A DNA stretch of 64,000 nucleotides from CADEFX01 sp963806735. Its GTDB lineage: Bacteria; Pseudomonadota; Alphaproteobacteria; Rhizobiales; Hyphomicrobiaceae. The notes beneath the pieces were generated by a model. The model worked only from the letters and a program-made list of their open reading frames with translations, was not told the DNA's origin and did not search any database. Shown piece by piece: positions 34,516-43,487 of the stretch. The position numbers and the translations under genes are program-made. Every line of letters begins with the position of its first letter. Position 1 is the stretch's first letter. The stretch spans positions 62,001 through 126,000 of the forward strand of contig CAWEBE010000018.1 of assembly GCA_963806735.1 (NCBI GenBank). Reading direction: 5' to 3'.

Positions 34516-36059
34516 AGCGATTTCACAAACGCGATCAAAGCCGCCCGCTCACGTGCATTCAGCCGCATAAAGCGGTCGCGTGCGCGTTGCGCCTCCCCTC
34601 CGTGCCAAAGGATCGCCTCCTCGATACTGCGAGCACGTCCGTCGTGCAGAAAGAAGGCCCGCTCGCTGACAATCTCTGCCAAACCGATGCCCCAGAGCGG
34701 TGCCGTGCGCCATTCCCGGCCATCGGCCACACCGTCCGGTCTGTGATCAGCCAATCCCTCACCCATGTCGTGCAGCAGCAAATCGGTAAAGGGCCAGATC
34801 GTCTGGCCGCTGAGGTGCGGCTGCCCCTCCACCTCGCCGGTGACGAACGACGGCCTGTGGCATGCGGCACAGCCGGTGGAATGAAACAATGCCTTGCCAG
34901 TCAGCACCTCCGGATTGCCCGGCGCTCGCCGCGCCGGAACCGCCACGTTCTGCGCATAGAAGGCGAGATAGTCGAGCAGCTTGCCGCTGACCTCGAGATT
35001 GTCATGACGCGGCGAGTTTCCGTTCGGCGCCTCGAGGCAGAATCGCTGAGCCGGCGTGCAGTCACCCGAGGCCTTTGGAAACAGGGGATTGGAAAGGCCG
35101 ATGTCGATGGCCATCGCCTCGGCGCTCTGCTGGCGAACACTTGGATTGCCCGCTTTCCAACCGAAGCGTCCCAACGTGCTGCGATTGAGTTGGAGCGACC
35201 AGACCTCCGAAACCCGCCCAGAAATGCCATCGCCATCGGCGTCGTCGGGATCGGCGCCGGCGCGTATCTGCTCCTCCGGAATCCCCTCGAGCAGACCAAG
35301 ACCGATCATCTGCGGTGCCACGCGCGGAGAGATCATCGTCTTCGAATGCAACGGCCCGTAGGCAAGGTCCGTGATCGTGTAAGTCGGCCGCCTGAGCTTC
35401 ACGGCCGTTCCATCACCCAACGTCACCTGTTCTTCCTGATACTTGATCTGCATTCGCCCTTCGGCATCGTGGCCGCGAATGGCGTAGTTTTGCAGTTGCA
35501 CGCCATACGTCGGCTCGGGGATGACGCCAAGCCGGCGCTCAGCCAGCAGGCGCTGCTCCTCAGCAGTCTCCGCTGGCACCGACAAGCGCAGGAACATGGA
35601 CACGGCGCTGTCCTGCGGCCAGTTGGCGGCGGGCGGATGGCCTCGACCATCTCGCAGATGGCAGTTCTGGCAACCGCGCGCATTGTACAGCGGACCAAGG
35701 CCGTCTGACGCCTCGGTGGATGAAGGCGCCGACACCCACACCTTGCGGAATATGGCGTTGCCGATCTTGAAGTCGGCCTCCCTGGCGAAGCTCATTGCCG
35801 TCGAGAAATGCGAGAACACATCGCGATTGATCGTCTTGTGCGTCGTTGCATTCCCGCCCGGCAGGTCCTCTCCAGGATCGAGGTGGGCAACGCGAGCCGA
35901 ACTGCGATGCTCGTGCGCTCCTCCCAATGCACTGACAACGAGGCCGATGCAGACCAGCGGCACAAAACCGCTGATGAGCGCCAGACGGTAGGCAGGGCCC
36001 ATTCCCGACGCCGCCCACCGGCGCTTCCGCTTTGCACATTGACCGATCATAGGACGCAT
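34512..36059 (-). CDS. Di-heme DUF1111 protein (putative thiol oxidoreductase)
   Basis: A 515-residue protein of the DUF1111 family (di-heme oxidoredictase). An N-terminal hydrophobic segment (residues about 25-50) anchors or exports it. Two c-type heme sites are CQNCH (in ARGCQNCHLRDGRGH) and CAACH (in GCAACHRPSF). The C-terminal LHDGRARSIEEAILWHGGEA is diagnostic. These proteins are MauG-distant and coexist with imelysins in iron import, perhaps oxidising Fe(II) or a thiol. It follows the first imelysin by 36 bases and overlaps the second by four. Confidence 0.87.
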   Translation of the reverse strand: MRPMIGQCAKRKRRWAASGMGPAYRLALISGFVPLVCIGLVVSALGGAHEHRSSARVAHLDPGEDLPGGNATTHKTINRDVFSHFSTAMSFAREADFKIGNAIFRKVWVSAPSSTEASDGLGPLYNARGCQNCHLRDGRGHPPAANWPQDSAVSMFLRLSVPAETAEEQRLLAERRLGVIPEPTYGVQLQNYAIRGHDAEGRMQIKYQEEQVTLGDGTAVKLRRPTYTITDLAYGPLHSKTMISPRVAPQMIGLGLLEGIPEEQIRAGADPDDADGDGISGRVSEVWSLQLNRSTLGRFGWKAGNPSVRQQSAEAMAIDIGLSNPLFPKASGDCTPAQRFCLEAPNGNSPRHDNLEVSGKLLDYLAFYAQNVAVPARRAPGNPEVLTGKALFHSTGCAACHRPSFVTGEVEGQPHLSGQTIWPFTDLLLHDMGEGLADHRPDGVADGREWRTAPLWGIGLAEIVSERAFFLHDGRARSIEEAILWHGGEAQRARDRFMRLNARERAALIAFVKSL

Positions 36060-36094
36060 TCGACTAAAATACGCGCATGCGGCCGCATCAGATA

Positions 36095-37387
36095 TTACTT
36101 CTTGCCGGTGACAGTTTGCGGTGCATCCAGGCTCTTAGAACCCTCGAACTTCACATTGTGCAGCTCGAGAACGGCAATCGCACGCTCGAACTCCTTGGCT
36201 TGCGCAATGAGCGCTTCGATCGCACGCTCGACCACTGCATTACCTTCTGTATTACCCTCCGCGATCATCTGATCGTAGGCCTCGACGGTCTCGGCTCGCT
36301 TTACCAGGTCCTGCAAGCGGTTGATCGAGAGCTCGATCGCGGTGCGCGCACGGCTGTCCGCATCCGCCGATTTCGCGCGCACGAGGTCCGAAACGCTTGG
36401 ACCAGCAACGACGCTGCCATCCGTTCGTGTGTATGAGCCGAGATAGACATTGCGCATGCCGATCGCGTTGAAGTAGTGCGAGTTGTGCGTGTTGTCCGAG
36501 AAGCAGTCGTGCTCCTCCTCGGGATCGTGGATCATGAGCCCGAGCTTCATGCGCTCACCGGCCAGCTCGCCATAGGACAGGCTGCCTAGTCCCGTAAAGA
36601 TTGCTGTCAATCCCGCCGCATCGCCACCCTTGAGCAGACCTTGGCGGATTTTTCCTGCGCCGCGCCATTGGGCCGCCATCCACTTCAGTTCGTCGACGAG
36701 GAGATCGGTCACTACGCGCAGGTACTGGGCCCGACGGGCGCAATTGCCGCCAGTACAGTTCTTGACGTCATAATCGCTGGCGAGACGCTGGCCGGCCCCG
36801 CCTCCTGTACCGTTGAGATCCTGCCCCCACAGCAGAAACTCAATAGCGTGATAGCCGATCGCGACGTTGGCCTCGATGCCGCCGGCTTCGTGCAGGACCT
36901 TCGTCAACAAATCCCTTGTGATCCGAGACGTGTTGACATTGCGCCCACCGATCTTGATGGAGCGATTGGCGATGACGTTGGCGGCATAGAGTTCGTTCTC
37001 GGGTGAATCCGAGCCATATGCTTCCGCCACGTAGTCGATCAGGCCTTCGTCCAGTGGCCAAGCGTTGACTTTCTTTTCCCAATCGTCGACGGCCTTGTTG
37101 CCGAAGCGATAAACCTCCGTCTGCATGTAGGGCACGCGTGCCGCGCGCCACATGTCGCGTGCGATCTTGAGATTTTCGTCGTTGGGCTTTGCCAGGAACG
37201 TATTGATTGCACGCTTGAGCTTCTCCGCACCCGCCAGGGCGTCCGTGTACACAGCCTGAGCGATATTCGCGTAGGTATCGATTACGGATGTGACAGTAGG
37301 CGGCGCAGCGAAGGCAGGTGACCCATTGGAAGCCACGACCGCCGCAAGCAAAAGCATCGTAATCATCATCTTGATCAGTAGTCGCAA
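36095..37387 (-). CDS. Imelysin family protein (IrpA-like), first gene of the operon
   Basis: A 430-residue imelysin (peptidase M75 fold) with a Sec signal peptide ending near SPAFAAPP. The GxHxxE motif is intact (GYHAIEFLLWGQD), and DTYANIAQAVY, WRAARVPYMQTEVYRF and SDNTHNSHYFNAIGMRNVYLG are typical. IrpA-like imelysins bind iron in the periplasm and are induced by iron limitation. It leads the operon imelysin-DUF1111-imelysin-DUF1513. A promoter-like sequence and a hairpin lie upstream. Confidence 0.9.
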   Translation of the reverse strand: MRLLIKMMITMLLLAAVVASNGSPAFAAPPTVTSVIDTYANIAQAVYTDALAGAEKLKRAINTFLAKPNDENLKIARDMWRAARVPYMQTEVYRFGNKAVDDWEKKVNAWPLDEGLIDYVAEAYGSDSPENELYAANVIANRSIKIGGRNVNTSRITRDLLTKVLHEAGGIEANVAIGYHAIEFLLWGQDLNGTGGGAGQRLASDYDVKNCTGGNCARRAQYLRVVTDLLVDELKWMAAQWRGAGKIRQGLLKGGDAAGLTAIFTGLGSLSYGELAGERMKLGLMIHDPEEEHDCFSDNTHNSHYFNAIGMRNVYLGSYTRTDGSVVAGPSVSDLVRAKSADADSRARTAIELSINRLQDLVKRAETVEAYDQMIAEGNTEGNAVVERAIEALIAQAKEFERAIAVLELHNVKFEGSKSLDAPQTVTGKK

Positions 37388-37425
37388 ACGCCCCTCCCGT
37401 GCTGACCTTCATTGCTACAAACATG

Positions 37426-37448
37426 ATCCGGCGACTTGCAAGCCGGAT
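37426..37448. repeat. Inverted repeat in the imelysin leader
   Basis: ATCCGGC (37426-37432) and GCCGGAT (37442-37448) pair perfectly across nine bases, 39 bases before the imelysin start. It could be an operator or a 5'-UTR hairpin. It does not match the RirA (TGA-N9-TCA) or Irr consensus. Confidence 0.4.
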
Positions 37449-37492
37449 GAGATCCAAACCAGAAGCTTTCGCCGCGACATGCTCATGCGTCG

Positions 37493-37519
37493 ATATTAAT
37501 ACTGGAATGTAAATGTCAA
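37493..37519 (-). promoter_or_regulatory. Candidate promoter for the imelysin operon
   Basis: On the minus strand a perfect TTGACA (37519-37514) is followed after 15 bases by TAATAT (37498-37493). This short spacing is slightly below the usual 17, so the call is tentative. It lies about 105 bases before the imelysin ATG, in a locally AT-rich patch. Confidence 0.35.
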
Positions 37520-37563
37520 GTTTTATAGTTGCGGTACTGCACGCATTTCCAGCACCACCTCAA

Positions 37564-38922
37564 CTACTGCGCGGCCAGACTTGCACGTGTGCGGGCGTAG
37601 CGGTTGGTGTGCGGCTTGAGGCCAAGGTTTTCACGCAGCGTTTTGCCCTCGTACTCCGTGCGGAACAACCCCCTGCGCTGCAGCTCCGGTATCACCAGAT
37701 CGACGAAATCCTCGCAGCCACTGGGCAAGTGTGTGGGCGTGATATTGAATCCATCACAAGCTTCATTCTCGAACCATCCCTGCATCACATCAGCGATCTG
37801 CTCTGCCGTGCCGATCAGGCAGAAGCCACCCATTCCGGCGACCTGCTGATAGAGCTGACGGATGGTCGGCTTCTCACGGCGCACGCGCGCGAGTAGACGC
37901 TCGCTGATGCTTCGCAGCTCGTTCGGTCCGAGGGTGTCCAGCGGCACGGGACCATCCAATGGATACCCGGAAAGATCGCCGAACGCGCTGTTGAGGCGCG
38001 CAAGACCTACCAACGGATCGAGCAACTCCTGAAGCTGATCGAACTTTGCGCGCGCTTCCTCGACCGTGCGCCCCACCACAGGTCGAAGCGCCGGCATGAT
38101 TTTCAGATCTGCCGCATCACGACCATACTTCGCCATGCGCCCCTTCACGTCAGCGTAGTAGGCTTGTGCGCCCTCCATCCTGTCGTGCACCGCGTACACC
38201 ACGTCCGCCGTCGCTGCAGCGATCTCCCGCCCTTGCTCGGAAGCGCCGGCCTGGACCAGGATGGGCCGGCCTTGCGGCATGCCGGTGACGTTCAGCGGCC
38301 CGCGCACGGCGAAATGCTTTCCCTTGTGGTTCAGCACGTGCATCTTGGCTTCGTCGTAAAATTGACCACCCTGCTTGTCGTAGAGGAGCGCGTCCTCCTC
38401 CCAGCTGTCCCACAAGCCCGTGACAACTTCCACGAACTCGGCCGCACGCTCATAGCGGGTGTCATAGTCGACGTGCTGCTCGCGATTGAAGTTCTTGGCC
38501 TCTGCTTCCGACCAGGACGTGACCACGTTCCAGCCAGCCCGGCCATTGCTGATGACATCGAGCGTCGCGAATTTGCGCGCGATGTTGTAGGGCTCGTTGT
38601 AGGTGGTGGAAGCTGTCGTCACGAGCCCGATGTGCTTGGTCACCACGGCCAAAGCCGGCAACAGCGTGAGAGGCTCCATCTCGACGATCTCATAGCCCGA
38701 GCGCGCCAACGAACCGCGCGGGGCATCACGCTCGCGGATGCCGATACCGTCGGCAAAAAAGATCATGTCGCATTTGCCGCGTTCGGCTGCTTGCGCGCTA
38801 CGCGCGTAGTGCTCGAAGCGGAGTGTGCCGTCCGCAGGTACGTCGGGGTGGCGCCAGGCCGCGGGATGATAGCCGAGCCCGCGGATGGACATGCCGAGGT
38901 GCATGTTCTTCTTGCGTTGCAT
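37564..38922 (-). CDS. LLM class flavin-dependent monooxygenase (NtaA/SnaA/DszA type)
   Basis: A 452-residue bacterial luciferase-like monooxygenase of the NtaA/SnaA/DszA group. Typical segments are GMSIRGLGYHPAAWRHPDVP, STTYNEPYNIARKFATLDVIS, NGRAGWNVVTSWSEAEAKNFN and PILVQAGASEQGREIAA. It uses FMNH2 and oxygen to oxidise an amine, sulfur compound or aminopolycarboxylate; the substrate is unknown. A flavin reductase is needed, and one (8554-9114) is far away. It stands alone between the imelysin operon and the molybdenum hydroxylase. Confidence 0.87.
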   Translation of the reverse strand: MQRKKNMHLGMSIRGLGYHPAAWRHPDVPADGTLRFEHYARSAQAAERGKCDMIFFADGIGIRERDAPRGSLARSGYEIVEMEPLTLLPALAVVTKHIGLVTTASTTYNEPYNIARKFATLDVISNGRAGWNVVTSWSEAEAKNFNREQHVDYDTRYERAAEFVEVVTGLWDSWEEDALLYDKQGGQFYDEAKMHVLNHKGKHFAVRGPLNVTGMPQGRPILVQAGASEQGREIAAATADVVYAVHDRMEGAQAYYADVKGRMAKYGRDAADLKIMPALRPVVGRTVEEARAKFDQLQELLDPLVGLARLNSAFGDLSGYPLDGPVPLDTLGPNELRSISERLLARVRREKPTIRQLYQQVAGMGGFCLIGTAEQIADVMQGWFENEACDGFNITPTHLPSGCEDFVDLVIPELQRRGLFRTEYEGKTLRENLGLKPHTNRYARTRASLAAQ

Positions 38923-39049
38923 GACGTCTCCCCTGGACAGGGAACTGTCATACCGCGTCCGGGCCGCCCGTTGTAGTAGGAGCGAAATTCTGCAGCCCGT
39001 GCACGCGCGAGCAGCAACTGCCGCCGCGACGGAGGTCCGGCCCGACCTG

Positions 39050-39319
39050 TCAGAACGACTTCACGTGCCCGGGCCGTACGGTGAGCTGCGTCAACGCGCG
39101 CGGCGAGAGGCGGCATCTTGCTTCGACTTCGCAGCGCAGCCCGCCGATAGCACGGCGTACCGCAGCAACGGCCGCAGGTGCGTCCTCGATAGCCGCTGCG
39201 AACAGCATTTGCCCCGACTCACCGCCGCCCAGCCTCGGTGTTGACACTTCGACGAGCCATCCGTCCTGTTCGGGCACCAAGATCAGACGCTGGGGTTCAT
39301 TGGGCATTGGATGGGGCAT
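39050..39319 (-). CDS. Small hypothetical protein
   Basis: The ATG at 39319 (or the one at 39307) gives 85-90 residues: MPHPMPNEPQRLILVPEQDG, then a region rich in small residues. The start has coding-like composition, and the frame is open further upstream to 39592 without conservation. I do not recognise a family. There are no transmembrane spans. It sits in a 860-base gap between a LLM monooxygenase and the molybdenum hydroxylase, and may be a real small gene or a chance frame. Confidence 0.4.
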   Translation of the reverse strand: MPHPMPNEPQRLILVPEQDGWLVEVSTPRLGGGESGQMLFAAAIEDAPAAVAAVRRAIGGLRCEVEARCRLSPRALTQLTVRPGHVKSF

Positions 39320-39780
39320 TGACGATGCCTTGCTGGCCGTGCAGACGCCTTGCGAGCGAGCGTTGACCGTATGCATGACCCGCACAAGCGCCATCCGTGC
39401 AAACCCTGGATAAACCCCGCGGTTTTCCCCAACTCCCAACGTCCCTTGTACCGATGTGAGGCGGAGGGCGGCTGGCGAACTCGAAGATTTCCCTGAGAGT
39501 AGCTGTGCGGTTGTTGCCGCCATGCCTCCGGCGCGATCTGCGATCCCAGTCAACGGGAGAAAAACGGGAGGCCTGCTGCGCGAGGCGCTCACAGCGGCGT
39601 CGGCGTTCTTCTGGTTGGGGTTGGGGTCGGGCTTGGGCCCCCGGCCGCGGTTACAGCTCCGCCAGACACACCAAATCCGGCTGCGAGACTCGAGATAGCT
39701 CGCGCCCTGCTTGTTGTGCTACAGCGCGCCAGCCGATCGCCAGCGCGCTGTGGCAAGTAGCAAAGCCTTGCCTTCCGCGC
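39320..39780. other. Intergenic stretch with a G-quadruplex-like motif and a hairpin
   Basis: This 461-base region downstream of the molybdenum hydroxylase contains no convincing gene. Four G-runs (GGGG, GGGG, GGG, GGG) lie within 39618-39638 on the plus strand, fitting the G-quadruplex pattern. Arms ACAGCGCG (39721-39728) and CGCGCTGT (39744-39751) form an 8-bp hairpin just after the hydroxylase stop. It could be a terminator stem, but no T-run follows on the minus strand. Confidence 0.4.
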
Positions 39781-42027
39781 CTACCTTGCAGCTTTGAGGG
39801 CCGCCAGCACTTTTGGCGGCGACATCGGCAATTCGTGCATGCGCAGCCCCAAGGCGTTGTGAACCGCGTTGGCAACAGCCGCAAGCGGCGGCACGATCGG
39901 CACCTCGCCGACGCCTCGGACACCCTGCGGATGCTTGGGGTTGGGTATCTCGAGCATAACTGCGTCGATCATGGGCAGATCGGACGTGACGGGCATCCGG
40001 TAATCGAGGAAGCCCGGATTGTCGACCTTGCCGTTCTTGTCGTAGACATACTCTTCGTTGAGCGCCCAGCCGATGCCCTGCGCGGCACCGCCCTGCAGCT
40101 GCCCTTCACAGTAGCTCGGGTGAATGGCCCGGCCCACGTCCTGGACAGCCGTGTAGCGCGTCACCAGCACTCTGCCGGTCTCGCGGTCGATCTCCACGTC
40201 GCAGATGTGTGTCGCAAAGCCTCCCTCCGCTCCCGTCGTGTTGAGCGACGAGCCGGCGTTGATCGGCCCACCCGTCTCGCTCGCTTTCGCTGCGATCTGG
40301 GCCAGGGACAACGGCTCGAACTTACCGGCGTTGTCGCCGGCGGGTCTCGCTTCACCGTCCTCCCAGGTAACCGCCTCGGGATCGATCTTCCAGATCTTTG
40401 CCGCCCGCTCGCGCAGGGTCTTGATCACCTGCTCGGTCGCCTTCGTCGCGACCATCGCGGACGCGTAGGTCACACGGCTGCCTCCGGTCAGATTGCTGAA
40501 AGGAATGGTGCTCGTATCGCCGATCAGGGCTTGCACCTGCGAGTGGTGAATCCCGAGCAGCTCCGCGACGATGTTCATCGTCGAGGCGCGCGAGCCGCCA
40601 ATGTCCGGATGGCCGGTGACGACGACGACCGTGCCGTCCTCGTTGATGTTGACCTGCGCGCTCGATTCGCCGCCGGCGTTGAACCAGTATCCGCTCGCCA
40701 CGCCGCGCCCTTGGTTCGGGCCCAATGGGGCCTTGTAGTGCGGATGCTCGAGGGCGGCTTTCACTGTCTGCTCATAGCCGATCAGCGGGAAGGTCGGGCC
40801 GTATGCCGTCTTGGTTCCCTGCTTGGCCGCGTTCTTGAGTTTCAGCTGGAGCGGGTCCATCTTCAGCGCTGCAGCGATCTCATCGAGCACACACTCGACC
40901 GGATAGGCCCCGATCGGAGCACCCGGCGCGCGGTAGGCCGCAACCTTCGGGCGGTTCGAGACAACATCGAAGCCGAGCGAATGCACGTTCGGTATGTCGT
41001 AGGGCGCAAACGAGCATCCTGCAGCACCACGGATCGGAGATCCCGGAAAGGCTCCAGCTTGCAAGCGGAACAGCCCTTGCGCGGCAACGATCTTGCCGTC
41101 CTTGGTTGCGCCGATCTTGACGGTGCTCCAGGAGCCTGATGTCGGACCCGAGGCGCGGAACACTTCCTCGCGGGACATGGCCATCTTCACCGGGCGGCCC
41201 GACTTGCGCGACAGCACGAACGCTACGGGCTCGAGGTAGACGATCGTCTTGCCGCCAAAGCCCCCGCCGATCTCGGCAGGAATGGCTCGAATGTCGTTCT
41301 GCTGCGCGCCCGTCACATAGGCCGTCATGGCGCGAACCATGAAATGCCCCTGGCTCGAGCTCCAGATCGTCGCTTTGCCATCCTTGGCGACGTTGACCAG
41401 GCACGCGTGGGTCTCAATGTAGCCCTGATGCACCGGCTTCGTCTTGAAGGTGCGCTCGATAACTACATCGGCCTGTTTGAACCCCGCTTCGATGTCGCCG
41501 AGCTTGTGCTCGAGCTTGCCCGTAATGTTGGACGGCTTGTCCTCGTACCGGACATGATCGTGCAGGATAGGCGCGCCGGGCTTCATTGCATCTTCGACAT
41601 CGATGACCCAGGGCAGCACCTCGTAATCGACCTCGATCAGCTTGACCGCTTGGGCGGCGATCTTGGCCGAGGTTGCCGCGACCGCGGCCACGGGATGGCC
41701 GGCGAACAGGGCCTTGTCGCGCGCCATGATGTTGCGACTCATCCAGCGCATGTCCTGGATGCCGAGCATCACCGATTTGTCGAGCGTGAACTCGACGAAG
41801 TCTTTGCCCGTCATCACGGCCTTGACGCCGGGCAGCGCCGCCGCCTTCTCGACATTGATCGACTTGATGCGGGCGTGTGGATGCGGGCTGCGCAAGACTT
41901 TGCCGACCAGCATGCCGGGCGCTGACAGGTCGGCGCCGTAAGCCGCTTTGCCGGTGACCTTTTCCGCACCATCAGGCCTGATGGTGCGCTTGCCGATCCA
42001 TTTGTTGTCCGTGCCGTTCTTGGTCAT
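39781..42027 (-). CDS. Xanthine dehydrogenase-family molybdopterin-binding subunit (CoxL-like)
   Basis: A 748-residue molybdenum hydroxylase large subunit. It has an aldehyde-oxidase/xanthine dehydrogenase a/b hammerhead domain (KAAYGADLSAPGMLVGKVLRS), the MCD-binding GGGFGGKTIVYLEPV, the substrate-loop AYRAPGAPIGAYPVE (not the AYxCSFR loop of true CO dehydrogenase) and the catalytic Glu in GVGEVPIV. No genes for the [2Fe-2S] or FAD subunits are next to it: one side is a gap, the other an SMP-30 protein. Its partners must be elsewhere, or it is an orphan. It is cytoplasmic and hydroxylates an unknown aldehyde, purine or nicotinate-like compound. Confidence 0.88.
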   Translation of the reverse strand: MTKNGTDNKWIGKRTIRPDGAEKVTGKAAYGADLSAPGMLVGKVLRSPHPHARIKSINVEKAAALPGVKAVMTGKDFVEFTLDKSVMLGIQDMRWMSRNIMARDKALFAGHPVAAVAATSAKIAAQAVKLIEVDYEVLPWVIDVEDAMKPGAPILHDHVRYEDKPSNITGKLEHKLGDIEAGFKQADVVIERTFKTKPVHQGYIETHACLVNVAKDGKATIWSSSQGHFMVRAMTAYVTGAQQNDIRAIPAEIGGGFGGKTIVYLEPVAFVLSRKSGRPVKMAMSREEVFRASGPTSGSWSTVKIGATKDGKIVAAQGLFRLQAGAFPGSPIRGAAGCSFAPYDIPNVHSLGFDVVSNRPKVAAYRAPGAPIGAYPVECVLDEIAAALKMDPLQLKLKNAAKQGTKTAYGPTFPLIGYEQTVKAALEHPHYKAPLGPNQGRGVASGYWFNAGGESSAQVNINEDGTVVVVTGHPDIGGSRASTMNIVAELLGIHHSQVQALIGDTSTIPFSNLTGGSRVTYASAMVATKATEQVIKTLRERAAKIWKIDPEAVTWEDGEARPAGDNAGKFEPLSLAQIAAKASETGGPINAGSSLNTTGAEGGFATHICDVEIDRETGRVLVTRYTAVQDVGRAIHPSYCEGQLQGGAAQGIGWALNEEYVYDKNGKVDNPGFLDYRMPVTSDLPMIDAVMLEIPNPKHPQGVRGVGEVPIVPPLAAVANAVHNALGLRMHELPMSPPKVLAALKAAR

Positions 42028-42062
42028 CCCAGCTCTTTCTCTCGCGTTCTGCCGCTTGCGAA

Positions 42063-42077
42063 ACTGACAACGTCAGT
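42063..42077. promoter_or_regulatory. Palindrome ACTGAC-AAC-GTCAGT, candidate operator
   Basis: This 6-3-6 perfect palindrome lies 36 bases upstream of the molybdenum hydroxylase ATG. The TGAC-N3-GTCA core is typical of TetR/GntR-type operators. No local regulator gene is adjacent, so the cognate protein is unknown. Confidence 0.4.
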
Positions 42078-42245
42078 CACCAAAGGACCTGCCAAAAGCC
42101 AATGCCGCCCGCGGACGGCGATCATACGACCTTGCCCCTATCCTACAAGGAAGCAGCGATCGAGCAAACCGCCGAACAGCCGTAGCGCGTGCCCGTACTT
42201 GCAGCACCGCCCGACTGCGTCCGGAGCATCCGTGCGCGATGCTGC

Positions 42246-43157
42246 TCAATTGAAATTGAGCTTTAAACCCGGCTCCGGCCACTGCATCACACCCAAGTGC
42301 CCCTTGTCTGACAGCGTGATGTAGGCCGTGCGCATATCTGGCCCGCCAAAGCAGATGTTGGTCGGATAGCAGTCCGGCATTTGCACGGCGCGTACGATCT
42401 CGCCGGCCGGCGAGATTTCGGTGATATAACCGGTGTTCAAAGTCGCGACCGTGATATTGCCGCTGGCCATGACCGCGAGGCTGTCGAAGCGCGCGTTGCC
42501 GGTAAGGCCAGCAATCACCCGTCCGCTGTGTGGCGCGAACTGGTCCTTTGGCTTGAGCTTGCCGGGGCCCTGCACCTCGAACGCCCACAGCCGGGCACCC
42601 TCAGTGTCGGCGACATAGAGCGTCTTGCCGTCCGGTGACAGGCCGCAGCCGTTGGGACTGAGCATGGGATAAGCCACCTCGACGATCTTGGAGCCGTCCG
42701 GCAGCGCATAGTAGACGCCGCCGTTGTCGCGGTGACGCGGATAGCGCTTGCCGAGATCGGTGAAATAGAACCCGCCGTCCTTGTCGAACACCAAATCATT
42801 CGGCGCTGATAGCGTATGGCCGTTCACTTCCTTGTAGAGCAGCTTCGACTCGCCCGTTTTCGGATCGAGCCGCTCGACGGTGCCGAATTTGTAATCCGGG
42901 TGCGGCCCGAGCCCCATGGAGTGGCCTTCGACGTAGCGGCTACCGCCGTTGTTGCACAGATAGAAGTAGCCGTCGGGGCCGATTGCTAATCCGTTCGGTC
43001 CGCCGCCGCAATTGGAGAACACGCTGACCTTGCCGTCGGGCGTTACGCGCGAGCAGCGCTGATTGCGGATTTCCGTTAGGACCACCGAGCCATCGGCACA
43101 GACCACGGGACCTTCCGGAAAACCCAGGCCCGTCGCCAAAATCTTTACGTCCGCCAT
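42246..43157 (-). CDS. SMP-30/gluconolactonase/LRE family protein
   Basis: A 303-residue six-bladed propeller lactonase family protein. The metal/substrate motifs are LGFPEGPVVCADGSVVLTEI, the Asn in APNDLVFDKDGGFYFTDLGK, and LSPNGCGLSPDGKTLYVADT with Asp. The start ATG 43157 is preceded by AAGGAG. It may open a sugar or cyclic lactone in the pathway of the molybdenum hydroxylase downstream, from which it is separated by 218 bases. Substrate unknown. Confidence 0.87.
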   Translation of the reverse strand: MADVKILATGLGFPEGPVVCADGSVVLTEIRNQRCSRVTPDGKVSVFSNCGGGPNGLAIGPDGYFYLCNNGGSRYVEGHSMGLGPHPDYKFGTVERLDPKTGESKLLYKEVNGHTLSAPNDLVFDKDGGFYFTDLGKRYPRHRDNGGVYYALPDGSKIVEVAYPMLSPNGCGLSPDGKTLYVADTEGARLWAFEVQGPGKLKPKDQFAPHSGRVIAGLTGNARFDSLAVMASGNITVATLNTGYITEISPAGEIVRAVQMPDCYPTNICFGGPDMRTAYITLSDKGHLGVMQWPEPGLKLNFN

Positions 43158-43487
43158 AGTGCGTTTCTCCTTGTTGCTGTTCGCGCATGTCGCCGAGGCA
43201 ATGCCAGCGTCAAAGCCGTGGGCATAAGTTTCTTCTCCACCATACCTCACCAACGGGCATGTGGAACGCTTTCGATTTGAATAGGCTCTCGGCCGCGCAC
43301 GTGACGGGTCCAGAAGAAGATCGCATGACTACCTGGCATGTAGTTGATTGTCAGCACTTGCCCAAGCTAGCGCATGGCCGCCGATCGGCTGCAACGGCAG
43401 CGCGTCTACCCCGGTCGGCGGGCCAAGAAAAAGGTTTAAGATGGCAGTTGTTGTGGCGGATCGTTCGCTTCTCGTGAGGTTGAGCCG
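43158..43487. other. Divergent intergenic region between SMP-30 and MFS genes
   Basis: These 330 bases separate two divergent genes and should hold both promoters. I see no strong -35/-10 pair, palindrome or RNA gene in it. A frame of 96 codons on the plus strand has no family features and is ignored. Confidence 0.45.

Noticed and set aside
34410..35708. 432-codon open frame on the plus strand
   Set aside because: Antisense to the DUF1111 and imelysin genes, whose heme sites and signal peptides are evident.
39505..41139. 544-codon open frame on the plus strand
   Set aside because: Antisense to the molybdenum hydroxylase with strong family motifs; composition is typical of a shadow frame.
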